In this document: piece by piece, positions 44,643-54,051 of the stretch
How the letters are laid out: each line of letters opens with the position of its first letter
Numbering within the stretch: position 1 is the first letter of the stretch
NCBI RefSeq assembly: GCF_002591895.1
Contig: NZ_NISX01000001.1
Location: 327,431-391,430, forward strand
Source: Lacimicrobium alkaliphilum
GTDB lineage: Bacteria; Pseudomonadota; Gammaproteobacteria; Enterobacterales; Alteromonadaceae
DNA length: 64,000 nt
Direction: 5' to 3'
Program-made: the position numbers and the translations under genes
Notes under the pieces: generated by a model
The model's database searches: none
Seen by the model: the letters and a program-made list of their open reading frames with translations, nothing else
What the model was told of the DNA's origin: nothing

Positions 44643-44675
44643 CCTGCAGCACTGTATTCTGAGTGCTACTGCAGG
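44643..44675 (-). promoter_or_regulatory. hairpin in the DUF1302 leader
   Basis: CCTGCAGCACT (44643-44653) pairs with AGTGCT-ACT-GCAGG (44662-44675) with a small bulge. It is about 20 bases from the start codon, just upstream of the ribosome binding site, so it could affect translation or mRNA stability. Confidence 0.35.
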
Positions 44676-44829
44676 TACTTTTGCCTCGGTATCCGGCGCC
44701 AATGCTGGACAATTAACAAAATGATTACATCATTTTAGTCCATTAGCAAGAACTAATCGTACCAGTTGAGCGTAGTCGCTTTTCTTTTTATTTTCAATGA
44801 GTTGCTTTTATTTCTTGATAAAAATGCGA

Positions 44830-45051
44830 TTAAGATACCGGTTCAAACGACAGAATTTTATTGTTTTGATTAGTTATTAACCGGAATCGGCCACGAATAC
44901 CATATTGACCAATAAAAGGTCGCAGGTTACTGGCAGGAATGCGAATACGCTGGCCCGACTCGGCAGTTACAACTGCCTGGCTGGTACTGCCATTGTATAA
45001 TTGCTGACACTGGTCATAACTTAAATGGATACGGAAAAAATAGGTTTTCAC
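44830..45051 (-). CDS. DUF2835 family small protein
   Basis: 73 residues matching DUF2835: FFRIHLSYDQCQQLYNG at the start, RIRIPASNLRPFI in the middle and GRFRLITNQNNKILSFE at the end. It looks like a small cytosolic all-beta domain. It follows pepN by 36 bases in the same direction, a common arrangement in related genomes; function unknown. Confidence 0.88.
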   Translation of the reverse strand: MKTYFFRIHLSYDQCQQLYNGSTSQAVVTAESGQRIRIPASNLRPFIGQYGIRGRFRLITNQNNKILSFEPVS

Positions 45052-45087
45052 CGCCAGAATCCGGAGTTTTGCTTCAGTTGATCATAA

Positions 45088-47667
45088 TCACAAGGCTTTC
45101 TGAACTTTTTCGTACAGATCCCGACTGAGAGTTTTATGCTCAAACAAACGGAGCAGTTGTAAGCGTATTTGGTGTTGTCTGTGTTCATCAAGTTTAGCGT
45201 ATTGGATCATCGGGGTAATTAATCTTGCTGCCACCTGCGGATTAACACTATCCAACTCAAGCAGATAATCAGTCAGAAACTTATAACCACTGCCATCACG
45301 ACGATGGAACCCTTCGGTATTATAAAATGCAAAGGTGCCCATCACCGATCTGACACGGTTAGGATTATTAATACTGTACCGGCTGTGCGCCATCAGCAAT
45401 TGCAAATTACTCAGACTCTGCGGATGTTGACGCCCGGCATGCAGTGCAAACCATTTATCCATCACTAATGAGTCATCATGCCATTTTTGCTCGAAATCCT
45501 GCATCAGTGAATCAAATAAAGGCAGGTTTTCTGCCTGACAGGCTTTTAGCACTGCCAGAGTATCTGTCATATTGTCACTCTTTTCATATGCCTGTTGTAA
45601 CAGCTCCAGGCTTTCATCACTGTCCAGGCATGCCAGGTAAGACAGGCATACACCAGATAAACGTCGCCGCTCTACCTGCGTCTGTTCATAGGAATAGGCA
45701 GAATTAGACAACTTTTCAAACAGTGCTCTCCAATGCTCGGCAAAATTCACCGCCAGAAGAGCTTTGAGCTGTTTTCTGGCCTTGAGTAAGGCATCAAGAT
45801 CAATTTTTTCCTGCTGCTGAGAGAGAGTTTCAAAGCTCGGCAATTCGAGCATTTCAGCAATCAAAGCGGGCTCGGTATGTGCCTGCCCGAGCAATCCCTG
45901 GAACAGCCGTTTTAATGACTCAGGCAGTTCTTTTTCATTATCCCTCTGCGAAAATTTGAATATTGCCTCACTGATTAATTGCTGACTGGCGTCCCAACGG
46001 GTTACCGCATCACTGGCGTGTAGAATCACCGCCATCAGTTCGGCCTCCGCAGGCTGATAGTTCAGCTTTGCCGGTGCTGAAAAACCAGTCAGCACTGCAA
46101 CCGTTGAGGGGCTCGGGATATTTTCAAAAACATACGTCTGCTTCTGCTCAGTCAGCGATAGCACTTCACTGATCTTCGGCTCCCCACCTGACAAGGTTAC
46201 AATCTCTATTCCAACGGGGATATGCAGTGGCTGTTTAATGGATTGGTCCGCTGTGGGTGCGGTATTCTGTGTCAGTTCCAGTCTCAGTTGCTGTTGCGAT
46301 TGATGCCACTGGCAATTCACACTGATAACCGGTGTACCAGACTGGCTGTACCAACGTCGGAACAAGCTCAGGTCTTTTTGGTTAGCATCTTCCATTGCCT
46401 GCACAAAATCGTCACAAGTTACTGCCTGGCCGTCATGGCGTTCAATATAACAATCCATACCCCTTCTGAAGCCAGATTCCCCCAACAAGGTATGCAGCAT
46501 GCGAATAACTTCAGCGCCTTTATCGTATACCGTTACTGAATAGAAATTATTCATTTCCATCACTTCAGAGGGACGAATAGGATGTGCCATGGGGCCACTG
46601 TCCTCGGCGAACTGATGCTCCCGCATGATTTTTACCTGATTAATCCTGACGATCGCAGCTGAAGCCATATCCGCGCTGAATTGCTGATCCCGGAAAACCG
46701 TCAGGCCTTCTTTGAGACTCAACTGAAACCAGTCCCTGCAGGTTATCCGGTTACCTGTCCAGTTATGGAAATACTCATGAGCAATGACCGATTCTATATT
46801 AAAGTAATCCTGATCCGTGGCAGAGGCCGCATCGGCAAGCACATATTTACTGTTAAAAATGTTCAGTCCCTTATTTTCCATGGCCCCCATATTGAAAAAG
46901 TCCACCGCCACGACCATGTAGATGTCCAGATCGTATTCCAGACCATATTTCTGCTCATCCCAGGCCATTGCTTTTTTAAGCGAATCGAGTGCATGACGCC
47001 CCCGGGACACATTGCCTTTATCCACAAAAAGCTGCAATTTCACCTGCTTGCCAGAGCAGGTAGTAAAGGTATCATCCAGCTTATCGAAATCGCCTGCCAC
47101 CAGAGCAAACAAATAACAGGGTTTAGGAAAGGGATCTTCCCAGAGCGCCCAGTGGCGCCCCTGCTCCGCCTCACCTTTGTCAATCAGATTTCCATTGGCC
47201 AGCAAGTATGGGTTTGCCTGTTTATCAGCAATCAGTTTTACCCGGTATTTCGCCATCACATCAGGACGATCAAGAAAATACGTAATGCGGCGGAATCCCT
47301 GTGCTTCGCATTGGGTACAAAAAGCCCCGCCAGACTTATACAAGCCTTCTAGTGCATGGTTATTTACGGGATCAATCAGGGTCTCAATTTTCAGTTCAAA
47401 CTGATCCGGCACATCCGTTAATCTGATCCCCTGCTCTGTATGAGTAACCGTGGTTTCAATGCCATTTACCCATACCGCTTTAAGAGTCAGTTGCTTTCCA
47501 TCCAGATCCAAATCAGTACAGGAATTATCCAGTTTTCGTATCTGACTAACCGCCGTAACCCGTGTTTCTTTATCCTGTAGATCAAATTCCAGATATAAAT
47601 CAGAAATGCTAAACGCGGAAGGCGTGTAATCGGATAGTTTCATTGTACCGGACTGGCTTGAGGACAT
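45088..47667 (-). CDS. pepN: aminopeptidase N
   Basis: 859 residues, M1 family zinc aminopeptidase of the E. coli PepN type. It has the substrate motif GAMENKG, the zinc motif HEYFHNWTGN with the distal glutamate in LKEGLTVF, and a helical C-terminal domain (about 550-859). It releases N-terminal amino acids from peptides in the cytoplasm. The start is taken at MSSSQSGTMKLSDY; a start at the next Met (nine codons on) is also possible. A terminator of the preceding nhaC gene lies just upstream. Confidence 0.96.
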   Translation of the reverse strand: MSSSQSGTMKLSDYTPSAFSISDLYLEFDLQDKETRVTAVSQIRKLDNSCTDLDLDGKQLTLKAVWVNGIETTVTHTEQGIRLTDVPDQFELKIETLIDPVNNHALEGLYKSGGAFCTQCEAQGFRRITYFLDRPDVMAKYRVKLIADKQANPYLLANGNLIDKGEAEQGRHWALWEDPFPKPCYLFALVAGDFDKLDDTFTTCSGKQVKLQLFVDKGNVSRGRHALDSLKKAMAWDEQKYGLEYDLDIYMVVAVDFFNMGAMENKGLNIFNSKYVLADAASATDQDYFNIESVIAHEYFHNWTGNRITCRDWFQLSLKEGLTVFRDQQFSADMASAAIVRINQVKIMREHQFAEDSGPMAHPIRPSEVMEMNNFYSVTVYDKGAEVIRMLHTLLGESGFRRGMDCYIERHDGQAVTCDDFVQAMEDANQKDLSLFRRWYSQSGTPVISVNCQWHQSQQQLRLELTQNTAPTADQSIKQPLHIPVGIEIVTLSGGEPKISEVLSLTEQKQTYVFENIPSPSTVAVLTGFSAPAKLNYQPAEAELMAVILHASDAVTRWDASQQLISEAIFKFSQRDNEKELPESLKRLFQGLLGQAHTEPALIAEMLELPSFETLSQQQEKIDLDALLKARKQLKALLAVNFAEHWRALFEKLSNSAYSYEQTQVERRRLSGVCLSYLACLDSDESLELLQQAYEKSDNMTDTLAVLKACQAENLPLFDSLMQDFEQKWHDDSLVMDKWFALHAGRQHPQSLSNLQLLMAHSRYSINNPNRVRSVMGTFAFYNTEGFHRRDGSGYKFLTDYLLELDSVNPQVAARLITPMIQYAKLDEHRQHQIRLQLLRLFEHKTLSRDLYEKVQKAL

Positions 47668-47681
47668 TGCAACTCCTGAAC

Positions 47682-47715
47682 AAAAACACTATGGCTGGTA
47701 GAAATGGCCATAGTG
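47682..47715 (-). terminator. terminator of nhaC
   Basis: CACTATGGC (47687-47695) and GCCATAGTG (47707-47715) form a perfect 9-bp stem, with AAAAA at 47682-47686 giving a U-tract on the minus strand. It lies between the nhaC stop and the pepN start. Confidence 0.85.
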
Positions 47716-47756
47716 AATGATGATGTGATATTAGGTCGTGTTTGCGTCTTATTTTA

Positions 47757-49217
47757 TCAGGTTTTGGCCACGTCTGGCGATGGCACAGGAATGCGCAATA
47801 TTTTGATACCGAGATACGCGTAAATAATCGCTAGTACCGGATTAATGAGGTTGAAGAAGGCAAAGAAAATATACTCCAGCGGGCTGACCATTAATACACT
47901 ATGCATATAGGCTCCGCAGGTGTTCCAGGGAATCAGTGGTGATGTAAGAGTCCCACCGTCTTCGAGGCTACGGGACAAGTTGAGTTGATGTAGCCCACGT
48001 TTGGCGAATTCTTCTTTATACATCCGGCCTGGCATAACAATGGACATATATTGGTCAGCGGTGATCAGGTTTGTTCCCAGACAGGTTAGCATGGTGCGGG
48101 TAACCATCCCACCTGCAGTTTTGGCTCCTCTGAGAAACACCGTAACCACACGTTTTAACAGACCGGTTTTTTCTACCACTGCACCAAAAGACATGGCACA
48201 GATAATTAACCAGATAGTATTCAGCATACTGGACATGCCACCACCACTGAGCAAATCATCAAGGTCAGCATTACCGGTATCCAGGGTAACCCCATTGAAC
48301 AGACTGGTCCAGACCACTGTCACCGAAGCAAGCCAGCCCTCGCGCCCCTGTTGTGCCAGATTCTGTACAACATCAGGTTGAAACCATGCTGCCCAGAGCC
48401 CTCCAAGCAATGCACCTATAGAAACGGTAGGAAACGCCGGTACCTTTCGGATAGCTAATGCGAGCAGCACGATCAAAGGCACTAATAATACCGGGCTGAG
48501 CTCAAAATTAGCTTCAAGCAGGCGCTGCATCTTGTCAATTTTTTCCAGTGAGGCCTGCCCTGATGCGTTGAGTCCTACAATAACAAATAACAATACTGCC
48601 AGAATAAAGCTCGGAATAGTTGTCCACAGCATATAGCGAATGTGTTCAAACAATTCGGTACCGGCCACAGCTGGCGCGAGATTAGTGGTTTCAGACAAAG
48701 GAGAAATTTTATCGCCGAAATAGGCACCGGACACTATAGCACCTGCGGTTACCGCTTCAGACATACCCATACCATTAGCAACACCAATCAGTGCCACACC
48801 CACTGTAGCCGCGGTTGTCCAGGAACTGCCAATACTCATGGCGACAATGGCACAAATAATACAGGTTGCAGCATAAAAGAAAGACGGGTCAAGCAATTTA
48901 AGACCGTAGTAAATCAACATGGGTACAGTACCGGAGAGTAACCAGGTGCCAATTAAAGCTCCTACGGATAGAAGTATCAGCACAGCTCCCAGTGACAGAG
49001 AAATCCCATGTACTATGCCCTCTTCAATCTCTTTCCATGTAAAACCATTCTTCAGACCGATAATTGCAGCCACGCCCATTGCCAGCAACAGTGCTATCTG
49101 GTTAGGGCCATAAGAAGAATCATCGGCAAAAAGTATTACCGATGAGCTAAGCAGCACAACCAGCACGGTAATGGGGATAAGCGCGTCCAGCATTGAGGGT
49201 TGTCTTCGGTCAGACAT
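47757..49217 (-). CDS. nhaC: Na+/H+ antiporter, NhaC family
   Basis: 486 residues with about 11-12 hydrophobic segments. Family features include MSIGSSWTTAATVGVAL, SGAYFGDKISPLSETTNLAP and SLEDGGTLTSPLIPWNTCGAY. It exchanges sodium for protons across the inner membrane. The next gene upstream encodes a sodium-coupled symporter, so both depend on the sodium gradient, in keeping with a marine or saline habitat. Confidence 0.93.
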   Translation of the reverse strand: MSDRRQPSMLDALIPITVLVVLLSSSVILFADDSSYGPNQIALLLAMGVAAIIGLKNGFTWKEIEEGIVHGISLSLGAVLILLSVGALIGTWLLSGTVPMLIYYGLKLLDPSFFYAATCIICAIVAMSIGSSWTTAATVGVALIGVANGMGMSEAVTAGAIVSGAYFGDKISPLSETTNLAPAVAGTELFEHIRYMLWTTIPSFILAVLLFVIVGLNASGQASLEKIDKMQRLLEANFELSPVLLVPLIVLLALAIRKVPAFPTVSIGALLGGLWAAWFQPDVVQNLAQQGREGWLASVTVVWTSLFNGVTLDTGNADLDDLLSGGGMSSMLNTIWLIICAMSFGAVVEKTGLLKRVVTVFLRGAKTAGGMVTRTMLTCLGTNLITADQYMSIVMPGRMYKEEFAKRGLHQLNLSRSLEDGGTLTSPLIPWNTCGAYMHSVLMVSPLEYIFFAFFNLINPVLAIIYAYLGIKILRIPVPSPDVAKT

Positions 49218-49297
49218 CAGGGGCTCCTTGGATTATTGTTATTTGAGGACCGATTAAGTGGTCACCATCCCTGACGGGATAGTGGCCTTAAAACAAA

Positions 49298-50629
49298 TCA
49301 GAACGACCGGTAAAACATCAGTATGATAATGACCGGGCACACAAAACGGACATACCAGGGCCAGATTTTCCAGAACATTCCCTGAGCAGCCTGCTCATCA
49401 CTGTGACGCAGCTCTTTGAGGATCTCATTACGATTCCATACCCAGCCGGCAAAAATACACAGCATTAATCCCAGTAATGGTTGACTATATTGTGTTGTGG
49501 CGGCAATAACTAACCCAAACAGCGCTTCGAAATTCAGCGCGATAATGGCGCTGCACACAAAAATGCCCAGCGCGATCAGCCAAACCGCGGCTCTGCGCTT
49601 AACACCGCGGCTTTCCACTACATAGGCCACAGGAACTTCCAGCATCGAGATAGACGACGTGACCGCGGCAATAGTCATCAGTATAAAGAAGGCTAATGCC
49701 ACAAAATTGCCCACCGAGCCCATGGTCTCAAAGAGTGCCGGTAGAACGGTAAAGATCAGGGTATCTCCGGCTATCAATTCGCCTGATTCAGAGAAAATCT
49801 CTACGCCATTGTGCAGTGCGACGTACATTGCCGGTATAATCAACAACCCGGCCAGAATCGCAACCGCAATGTCTACCAACGCCACTGAAGCGCCAAGACT
49901 AGGGAGTTTCTCTTTCTTGCTCACATAGGAACCATAAACCAACATGGTTCCAACGCCTAACGACATAGAGAAAAAAGCCTGACCCATGGCGCTGATCAAC
50001 AGGTCCGGATTAAGTACTTTTGAAAAGTCCGGCAGTAAGTAAACCTTCAGTCCCTGCATGGCTCCGTCCAGAGTCATTACATAACCAATTAACAATAAGA
50101 CAATCAGAAACAACGTCGGCATTAATCTGACTGACCATCTCTCAATACCTTTACTGACCCCACCGGTCACAATAAGGGCCGTCAGCACAACGAAAAATGC
50201 ACAGAAAATGAGATTACGGCTGTCTGAAAAGCTGATCAGCCACTGTGACATTGCCTGCCACTGAAAAATATTGGTCAATGCCTGTAGAGCAAAGGCGATC
50301 ATCCAGCCGGCGACAATCGCATAAAAGGCCAGGATCAGTGATACTGTTATGCACCCCCAGATACCCGTTGCTTTGCCTATGAAGCTACCGGATATTTTGC
50401 CTAACGCATCAACCATATTTGATTGTGTGGCACGGCCAATTAACAATTCAGCCATCAATACCGGATAGGCAAGTACAAATGCCAGCAGAATATACATCAT
50501 TACAAAAGCAGCACCGCCGTTACTGGCCACCTGAGTAGGGAAACCCCAGATATTCCCCAGTCCGACTGCCGAACCGGCCGCCGCCAGCACAAATCCCAGC
50601 CGGGAAGAAAATTCACCTCTTGCACTCAT
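49298..50629 (-). CDS. sodium-dependent neurotransmitter-symporter (SNF/NSS) family transporter
   Basis: 443 residues with about 11-12 membrane helices. The first unwound helix reads AAAGSAVGLGNIWGFPT, the sodium and substrate site of LeuT-type transporters, and GQAFFSMSLGVGTMLVYGSY is the sixth-helix region. Bacterial members take up amino acids (for example leucine, tryptophan or tyrosine) with sodium. The substrate cannot be assigned. It lies 80 bases upstream of nhaC in the same direction. Confidence 0.93.
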   Translation of the reverse strand: MSARGEFSSRLGFVLAAAGSAVGLGNIWGFPTQVASNGGAAFVMMYILLAFVLAYPVLMAELLIGRATQSNMVDALGKISGSFIGKATGIWGCITVSLILAFYAIVAGWMIAFALQALTNIFQWQAMSQWLISFSDSRNLIFCAFFVVLTALIVTGGVSKGIERWSVRLMPTLFLIVLLLIGYVMTLDGAMQGLKVYLLPDFSKVLNPDLLISAMGQAFFSMSLGVGTMLVYGSYVSKKEKLPSLGASVALVDIAVAILAGLLIIPAMYVALHNGVEIFSESGELIAGDTLIFTVLPALFETMGSVGNFVALAFFILMTIAAVTSSISMLEVPVAYVVESRGVKRRAAVWLIALGIFVCSAIIALNFEALFGLVIAATTQYSQPLLGLMLCIFAGWVWNRNEILKELRHSDEQAAQGMFWKIWPWYVRFVCPVIIILMFYRSF

Positions 50630-50753
50630 ATTATCGCCCTAAGTTTTTGTTATTTTTATGTCGGGATAGATCCTGACTGTACTATTTTTTACATCTTGTA
50701 ATTTGAATTCTCGGCTAAACCCGCGCCTTTTCTGATCCATAAGAGTACTAAAT

Positions 50754-50955
50754 ACCGCTATGGAGGGCGGAAGTGCAGGTTATGCAGGAGCAATTACCTG
50801 CCCGTACTTCCTGTACATCGCCGTTCTCTCGCATCCATGCGACCACGGCATACGACCGCCATGGAGGGCGGAAGTGCAGGCTATGCAGGAGCAATTACCT
50901 GCCCGTACTTCCTGTACATCGCCGTTCTCTCGCATCCATGCGCCCACGGCATACC
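50754..50955. repeat. 101-bp tandem repeat, two copies plus a partial third
   Basis: Unit 1 starts at 50754 and unit 2 at 50855, an exact 101-bp period; over the first 100 bases only about four positions differ. The 15-mer GTACTTCCTGTACAT occurs at 50804, 50905 and again at 50956, directly after unit 2. Each unit contains several short dyads (GCAGG/CCTGC, GTAC-TTCCT-GTAC, CCGCC/GGCGG at the junction). It lies between the symporter gene and the prc terminator and codes for nothing recognisable. Confidence 0.9.
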
Positions 50956-50978
50956 GTACTTCCTGTACATAAAATAAA

Positions 50979-51000
50979 GGCCATGTAGATTTACATGGCC
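50979..51000 (-). terminator. terminator of prc
   Basis: GGCCATGTA and TACATGGCC form a 9-bp stem with a 4-base loop. The A-rich run just to the left (about 50970-50978) gives a U-rich tract on the minus strand. Confidence 0.82.
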
Positions 51001-51020
51001 TGCCTTTTATTGCACTTATT

Positions 51021-53060
51021 TTACTCAGTCTTAATCGCGTACTTGCCGGTTCCCACCACATCGAAGGTAATAGCGGCAGCTTCATCCAGGAATGGATCAA
51101 TCTCTTCAAGTTCCTCGGGCAGATCCTCAAGAGAATCCACCGGCTCCTTACTGAGTCGCGACAGACGCTCATTCGCTCTTTCCAACGCCTGCTCTTCCTG
51201 TTCAGCCTTTTCCTGCATACGCTCAGATTCTACGAGAGAAATAAATTTTTCCTCTTTTTTACGGCGATACTCTTTTATATCCTCAAAAATATAGGCAAAT
51301 TCTGGATTTTTTTGTATCCGTTGAGCGTGGGATTCCTCAACCTTTTTCACCGCATCAGAGGTGTCACCAAAGGTGGTGTAGTTAGCCCGGATTATGCTGT
51401 CCCATGGTAACGCATTCTCTTCTTTACTCTCACCCCAATCCTGTGGGTCCACGGGCGAAGGCAACATGATATCCGGCACTACGCCTTTGTGCTGAGTACT
51501 TCCACCATTGATTCGATAAAACTTGGCTATGGTGAACTGAACACTACCAAGGGGGTTATCATACAAATCATATATACGACCTAACCCCCGGTGCTGCTGC
51601 ACCGTTCCTTTACCAAAGGTTTGCTCACCAACAATTAAGGCCCGGCCATAATCCTGCATCGCAGCGGCAAAGATTTCTGAAGCTGAAGCACTAAACCTGT
51701 CAACCAATACCGTCAGGGGGCCTTCGTAGAAAACCATACCGTCTGTATCACGCTCTTCGCGGATACGCCCTGCACCATCGCGAATTTGTACAACAGGTCC
51801 CTTATCAATAAATAAACCTGATAACAGGGTTGCTTCACTGAGCGAACCACCACCGTTTCCCCGCAGATCAACAATCAGCCCCTGTACACCTTGTTCTTTG
51901 AGAGTATCGATCTCTGCTCTGACATCCTGATGCAGCTTATTGTAAAAAGACGGAATGGTAATAACGCCGAGTTTCTCACCCTTGTTCGGACCCTGCTCAG
52001 GAATATACACCTCGGATTTTGCAGCCCGATCTTCCAGTTTTATTTTGTCGCGGGTAAGACTAACCACCGATGGAGCGCCACTGTCTACTGAGCCTTTGAG
52101 GACCTGAAGTCTGACTACACTTCCTTTGGGCCCTTTTATCAACTCAACAACTTCATCCAGACGCCAGCCCACCACATCAACAAATTCATCGTCTTCCTGA
52201 GCAACACCAATAATCTTATCTTCTGGTTTGATCTGCTTTGACACATCAGCAGGCCCACCGGGCACGATAGAACGGATCACAGTATGATCGTCCTCTGACT
52301 GTAAAACAGCACCTATGCCCTCAAAAGACAGATCCATTTCCATCTGGAAGCGTTCAGCGTTGCGAGGCGATAAATAACTGGTGTGTGCTTCTACACTGCG
52401 CGCGAAAGCGTTCATTATCGCCTGGAATACGTCCTCACTCTGTGTTTGAGTAAGGCGTTTTATTCCTCTTTGATAACGTTTTTCCAACACATCTTTGATA
52501 CCTTCCCAGTCCTTACCGGCCAGTTTCAGATTCAACGCATCATATTTGACACGCTGACGCCACAACTCGTCCAGTTCAGCCTGGTCTTTGGGCCACTCTG
52601 CCTCTTCACGATCATAATGAAAGGCATCCCCTTGTTTTTCAAAATCAAAGGGTTCCTCTAACAGCGACAACGCATATTCGTAACGCTGTGCACGACGTTT
52701 GATATTAAGCTTATACATATCATAAGCCGGACTCAGGTTACCCCGTTGCAAGGAATCATCGAAGGTATCCCGGTGCTGTTCCAGCCTGACAATATCAGAG
52801 GCCAGGAATATATTGCGATTCGAGTCCAGGCCTTGCAAATAGCGATCAAAAATCTTCGAAGACATCTCATCATCGAGTTCAATGTTCTTGTAGTGCGCTC
52901 TGGTGAACAAGGACGCCACCCGCTTGGATGCTACGGCGTGTTGTGATTCCTGCTCAAGATCCGGCAGATCTTCAATACCTGCGGTGCCAGGCACAGCTGC
53001 AGAATGTCCACTGAGCACCAGCAGTGCTGTGGCAACGGAAACCCGAATTGCATGATTCAT
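51021..53060 (-). CDS. prc: carboxy-terminal processing (tail-specific) protease Prc
   Basis: 679 residues with a signal peptide (about residues 5-23). A helical N-terminal region precedes a PDZ domain (about 240-325) and the S41 protease core; VDRFSASASE gives the catalytic Ser459 and TFGKGT the Lys484, matching the 25-residue spacing of the E. coli enzyme. A helical C-terminal domain (DUF3340) follows. It degrades periplasmic proteins with nonpolar C-termini and trims FtsI. It lies 4 bases after proQ, as in E. coli. Confidence 0.97.
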   Translation of the reverse strand: MNHAIRVSVATALLVLSGHSAAVPGTAGIEDLPDLEQESQHAVASKRVASLFTRAHYKNIELDDEMSSKIFDRYLQGLDSNRNIFLASDIVRLEQHRDTFDDSLQRGNLSPAYDMYKLNIKRRAQRYEYALSLLEEPFDFEKQGDAFHYDREEAEWPKDQAELDELWRQRVKYDALNLKLAGKDWEGIKDVLEKRYQRGIKRLTQTQSEDVFQAIMNAFARSVEAHTSYLSPRNAERFQMEMDLSFEGIGAVLQSEDDHTVIRSIVPGGPADVSKQIKPEDKIIGVAQEDDEFVDVVGWRLDEVVELIKGPKGSVVRLQVLKGSVDSGAPSVVSLTRDKIKLEDRAAKSEVYIPEQGPNKGEKLGVITIPSFYNKLHQDVRAEIDTLKEQGVQGLIVDLRGNGGGSLSEATLLSGLFIDKGPVVQIRDGAGRIREERDTDGMVFYEGPLTVLVDRFSASASEIFAAAMQDYGRALIVGEQTFGKGTVQQHRGLGRIYDLYDNPLGSVQFTIAKFYRINGGSTQHKGVVPDIMLPSPVDPQDWGESKEENALPWDSIIRANYTTFGDTSDAVKKVEESHAQRIQKNPEFAYIFEDIKEYRRKKEEKFISLVESERMQEKAEQEEQALERANERLSRLSKEPVDSLEDLPEELEEIDPFLDEAAAITFDVVGTGKYAIKTE

Positions 53061-53064
53061 ATAT

Positions 53065-53745
53065 TTACCTCTTAGGCGGGGCTAACCTTAGTGTATCAAC
53101 AGGGACTTTTACGACCATGCCTGTACTAAGCTGAACATGAACCCCTTCCTTAGCAATTTCACTGATAGTACCTTCTACTGGTACTTTCCCAAGTTTAACG
53201 GTGACATGTGTTCCTGCTTTAAGGTCATTATCACCCAGTTTAGCCGGGGGGGGCCTTTTTATTGGTTTAGCTGAACCCGATTTAGTTCCCTTAGTACCCT
53301 GATTTACTGCTTTTGTGGTACTGCTTCCATCGGCGTTTCTGGCTTTCTGCGGCCTTTTCTGTCCATTTGTTGCCTTGGCCGCCTTCTCTTTATTTTCTTT
53401 ACGTCGTTGCGCGGCTTTTTCCTTACTTTCTGCCAGCTGTTGTTTTGCATGCTCGGCATGCTCTTTATCGATTGCAGCATCTTCCTTACCGTCAAGATCA
53501 ACCCGGTGTGCCCCCTCGATAACCGCATGCAAATAACGCCAGCTATTCGTGTAGTGCCTTAGGGATGTACGCAGCATTGTTTTACTGATACGTTCATCGT
53601 CAGCCAATCGTTCAGCGAGATCCTGAAAAATTCCTATTTTTAAGGGTTTGGCGTCGCCCTGAGTACTAAAACAGGCAGGAAAGGTTTCAGCTAAAAAAGC
53701 AATCACTTCTTTGCTGTTTAAAAACTTCTGTTGTGGGTTATCCAT
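53065..53745 (-). CDS. proQ: RNA chaperone ProQ
   Basis: 226 residues. The N-terminal FinO-like RNA-binding domain (about 6-115) has EVIAFLAETFPACF and LRTSLRHYTNSWRYLHAV. A long Lys/Ala/Glu linker follows (about 100-165), then a C-terminal Tudor/KOW-like domain (LKAGTHVTVKLGKVPVEG to the end). ProQ binds structured small RNAs and mRNA 3' ends. Gene order msrC-x-proQ-prc resembles E. coli, with one extra gene in between. Confidence 0.95.
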   Translation of the reverse strand: MDNPQQKFLNSKEVIAFLAETFPACFSTQGDAKPLKIGIFQDLAERLADDERISKTMLRTSLRHYTNSWRYLHAVIEGAHRVDLDGKEDAAIDKEHAEHAKQQLAESKEKAAQRRKENKEKAAKATNGQKRPQKARNADGSSTTKAVNQGTKGTKSGSAKPIKRPPPAKLGDNDLKAGTHVTVKLGKVPVEGTISEIAKEGVHVQLSTGMVVKVPVDTLRLAPPKR

Positions 53746-53754
53746 TCAATTGTT

Positions 53755-54051
53755 CTAATGGTCTGTGTGTGCTTCAGGGGGCTCATCATCCCAAGTTGCT
53801 AGTAGTTGGTCAACCCAGTCATGCAGCTCATGCTCTTCAATATCCAGTAAATATTGATCCTCATACCAATTTTCCCATATATGCTGAAGCATTAATTCCA
53901 ATTGATGGGTATCAATATCTTCGTCGACACTGTTATAAAGATAGTGTAAAAATTCATTTAGCTTATCACTGGCTTCCGCTGCCCGTTCTTCCCAGAACTC
54001 CATGTCGGCAGGCGTTGCTAACACCACATGTATATCTACCATCTGTTTCAA
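53755..54051 (-). CDS. small acidic protein of unknown function between msrC and proQ
   Basis: 98 residues, strongly acidic, with many Trp, His, Leu and Glu residues (for example QLELMLQHIWENWYEDQYLL) and probably all helical. No signal or membrane part. The ATG overlaps the msrC stop, so it is translationally coupled to msrC and 9 bases ahead of proQ. I do not recognise the family. Co-expression with an RNA chaperone and a methionine-sulfoxide reductase is all that context offers. Confidence 0.7.
   Translation of the reverse strand: MKQMVDIHVVLATPADMEFWEERAAEASDKLNEFLHYLYNSVDEDIDTHQLELMLQHIWENWYEDQYLLDIEEHELHDWVDQLLATWDDEPPEAHTDH

Noticed and set aside
46681-47352. 223-codon open frame on the plus strand
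   Set aside because: Antisense to the conserved catalytic part of pepN; no family-like features.
49259-49290. Hairpin-like sequence between the symporter gene and nhaC as terminator
   Set aside because: The stem has mismatches and no U-tract on the minus strand; the two genes may be cotranscribed.
50780-51172. 130-codon open frame on the minus strand and three short plus-strand frames over the 101-bp repeat
   Set aside because: They arise from the repeat and the end of prc; no ribosome binding site and the period (101, not a multiple of 3) breaks any repeated protein.
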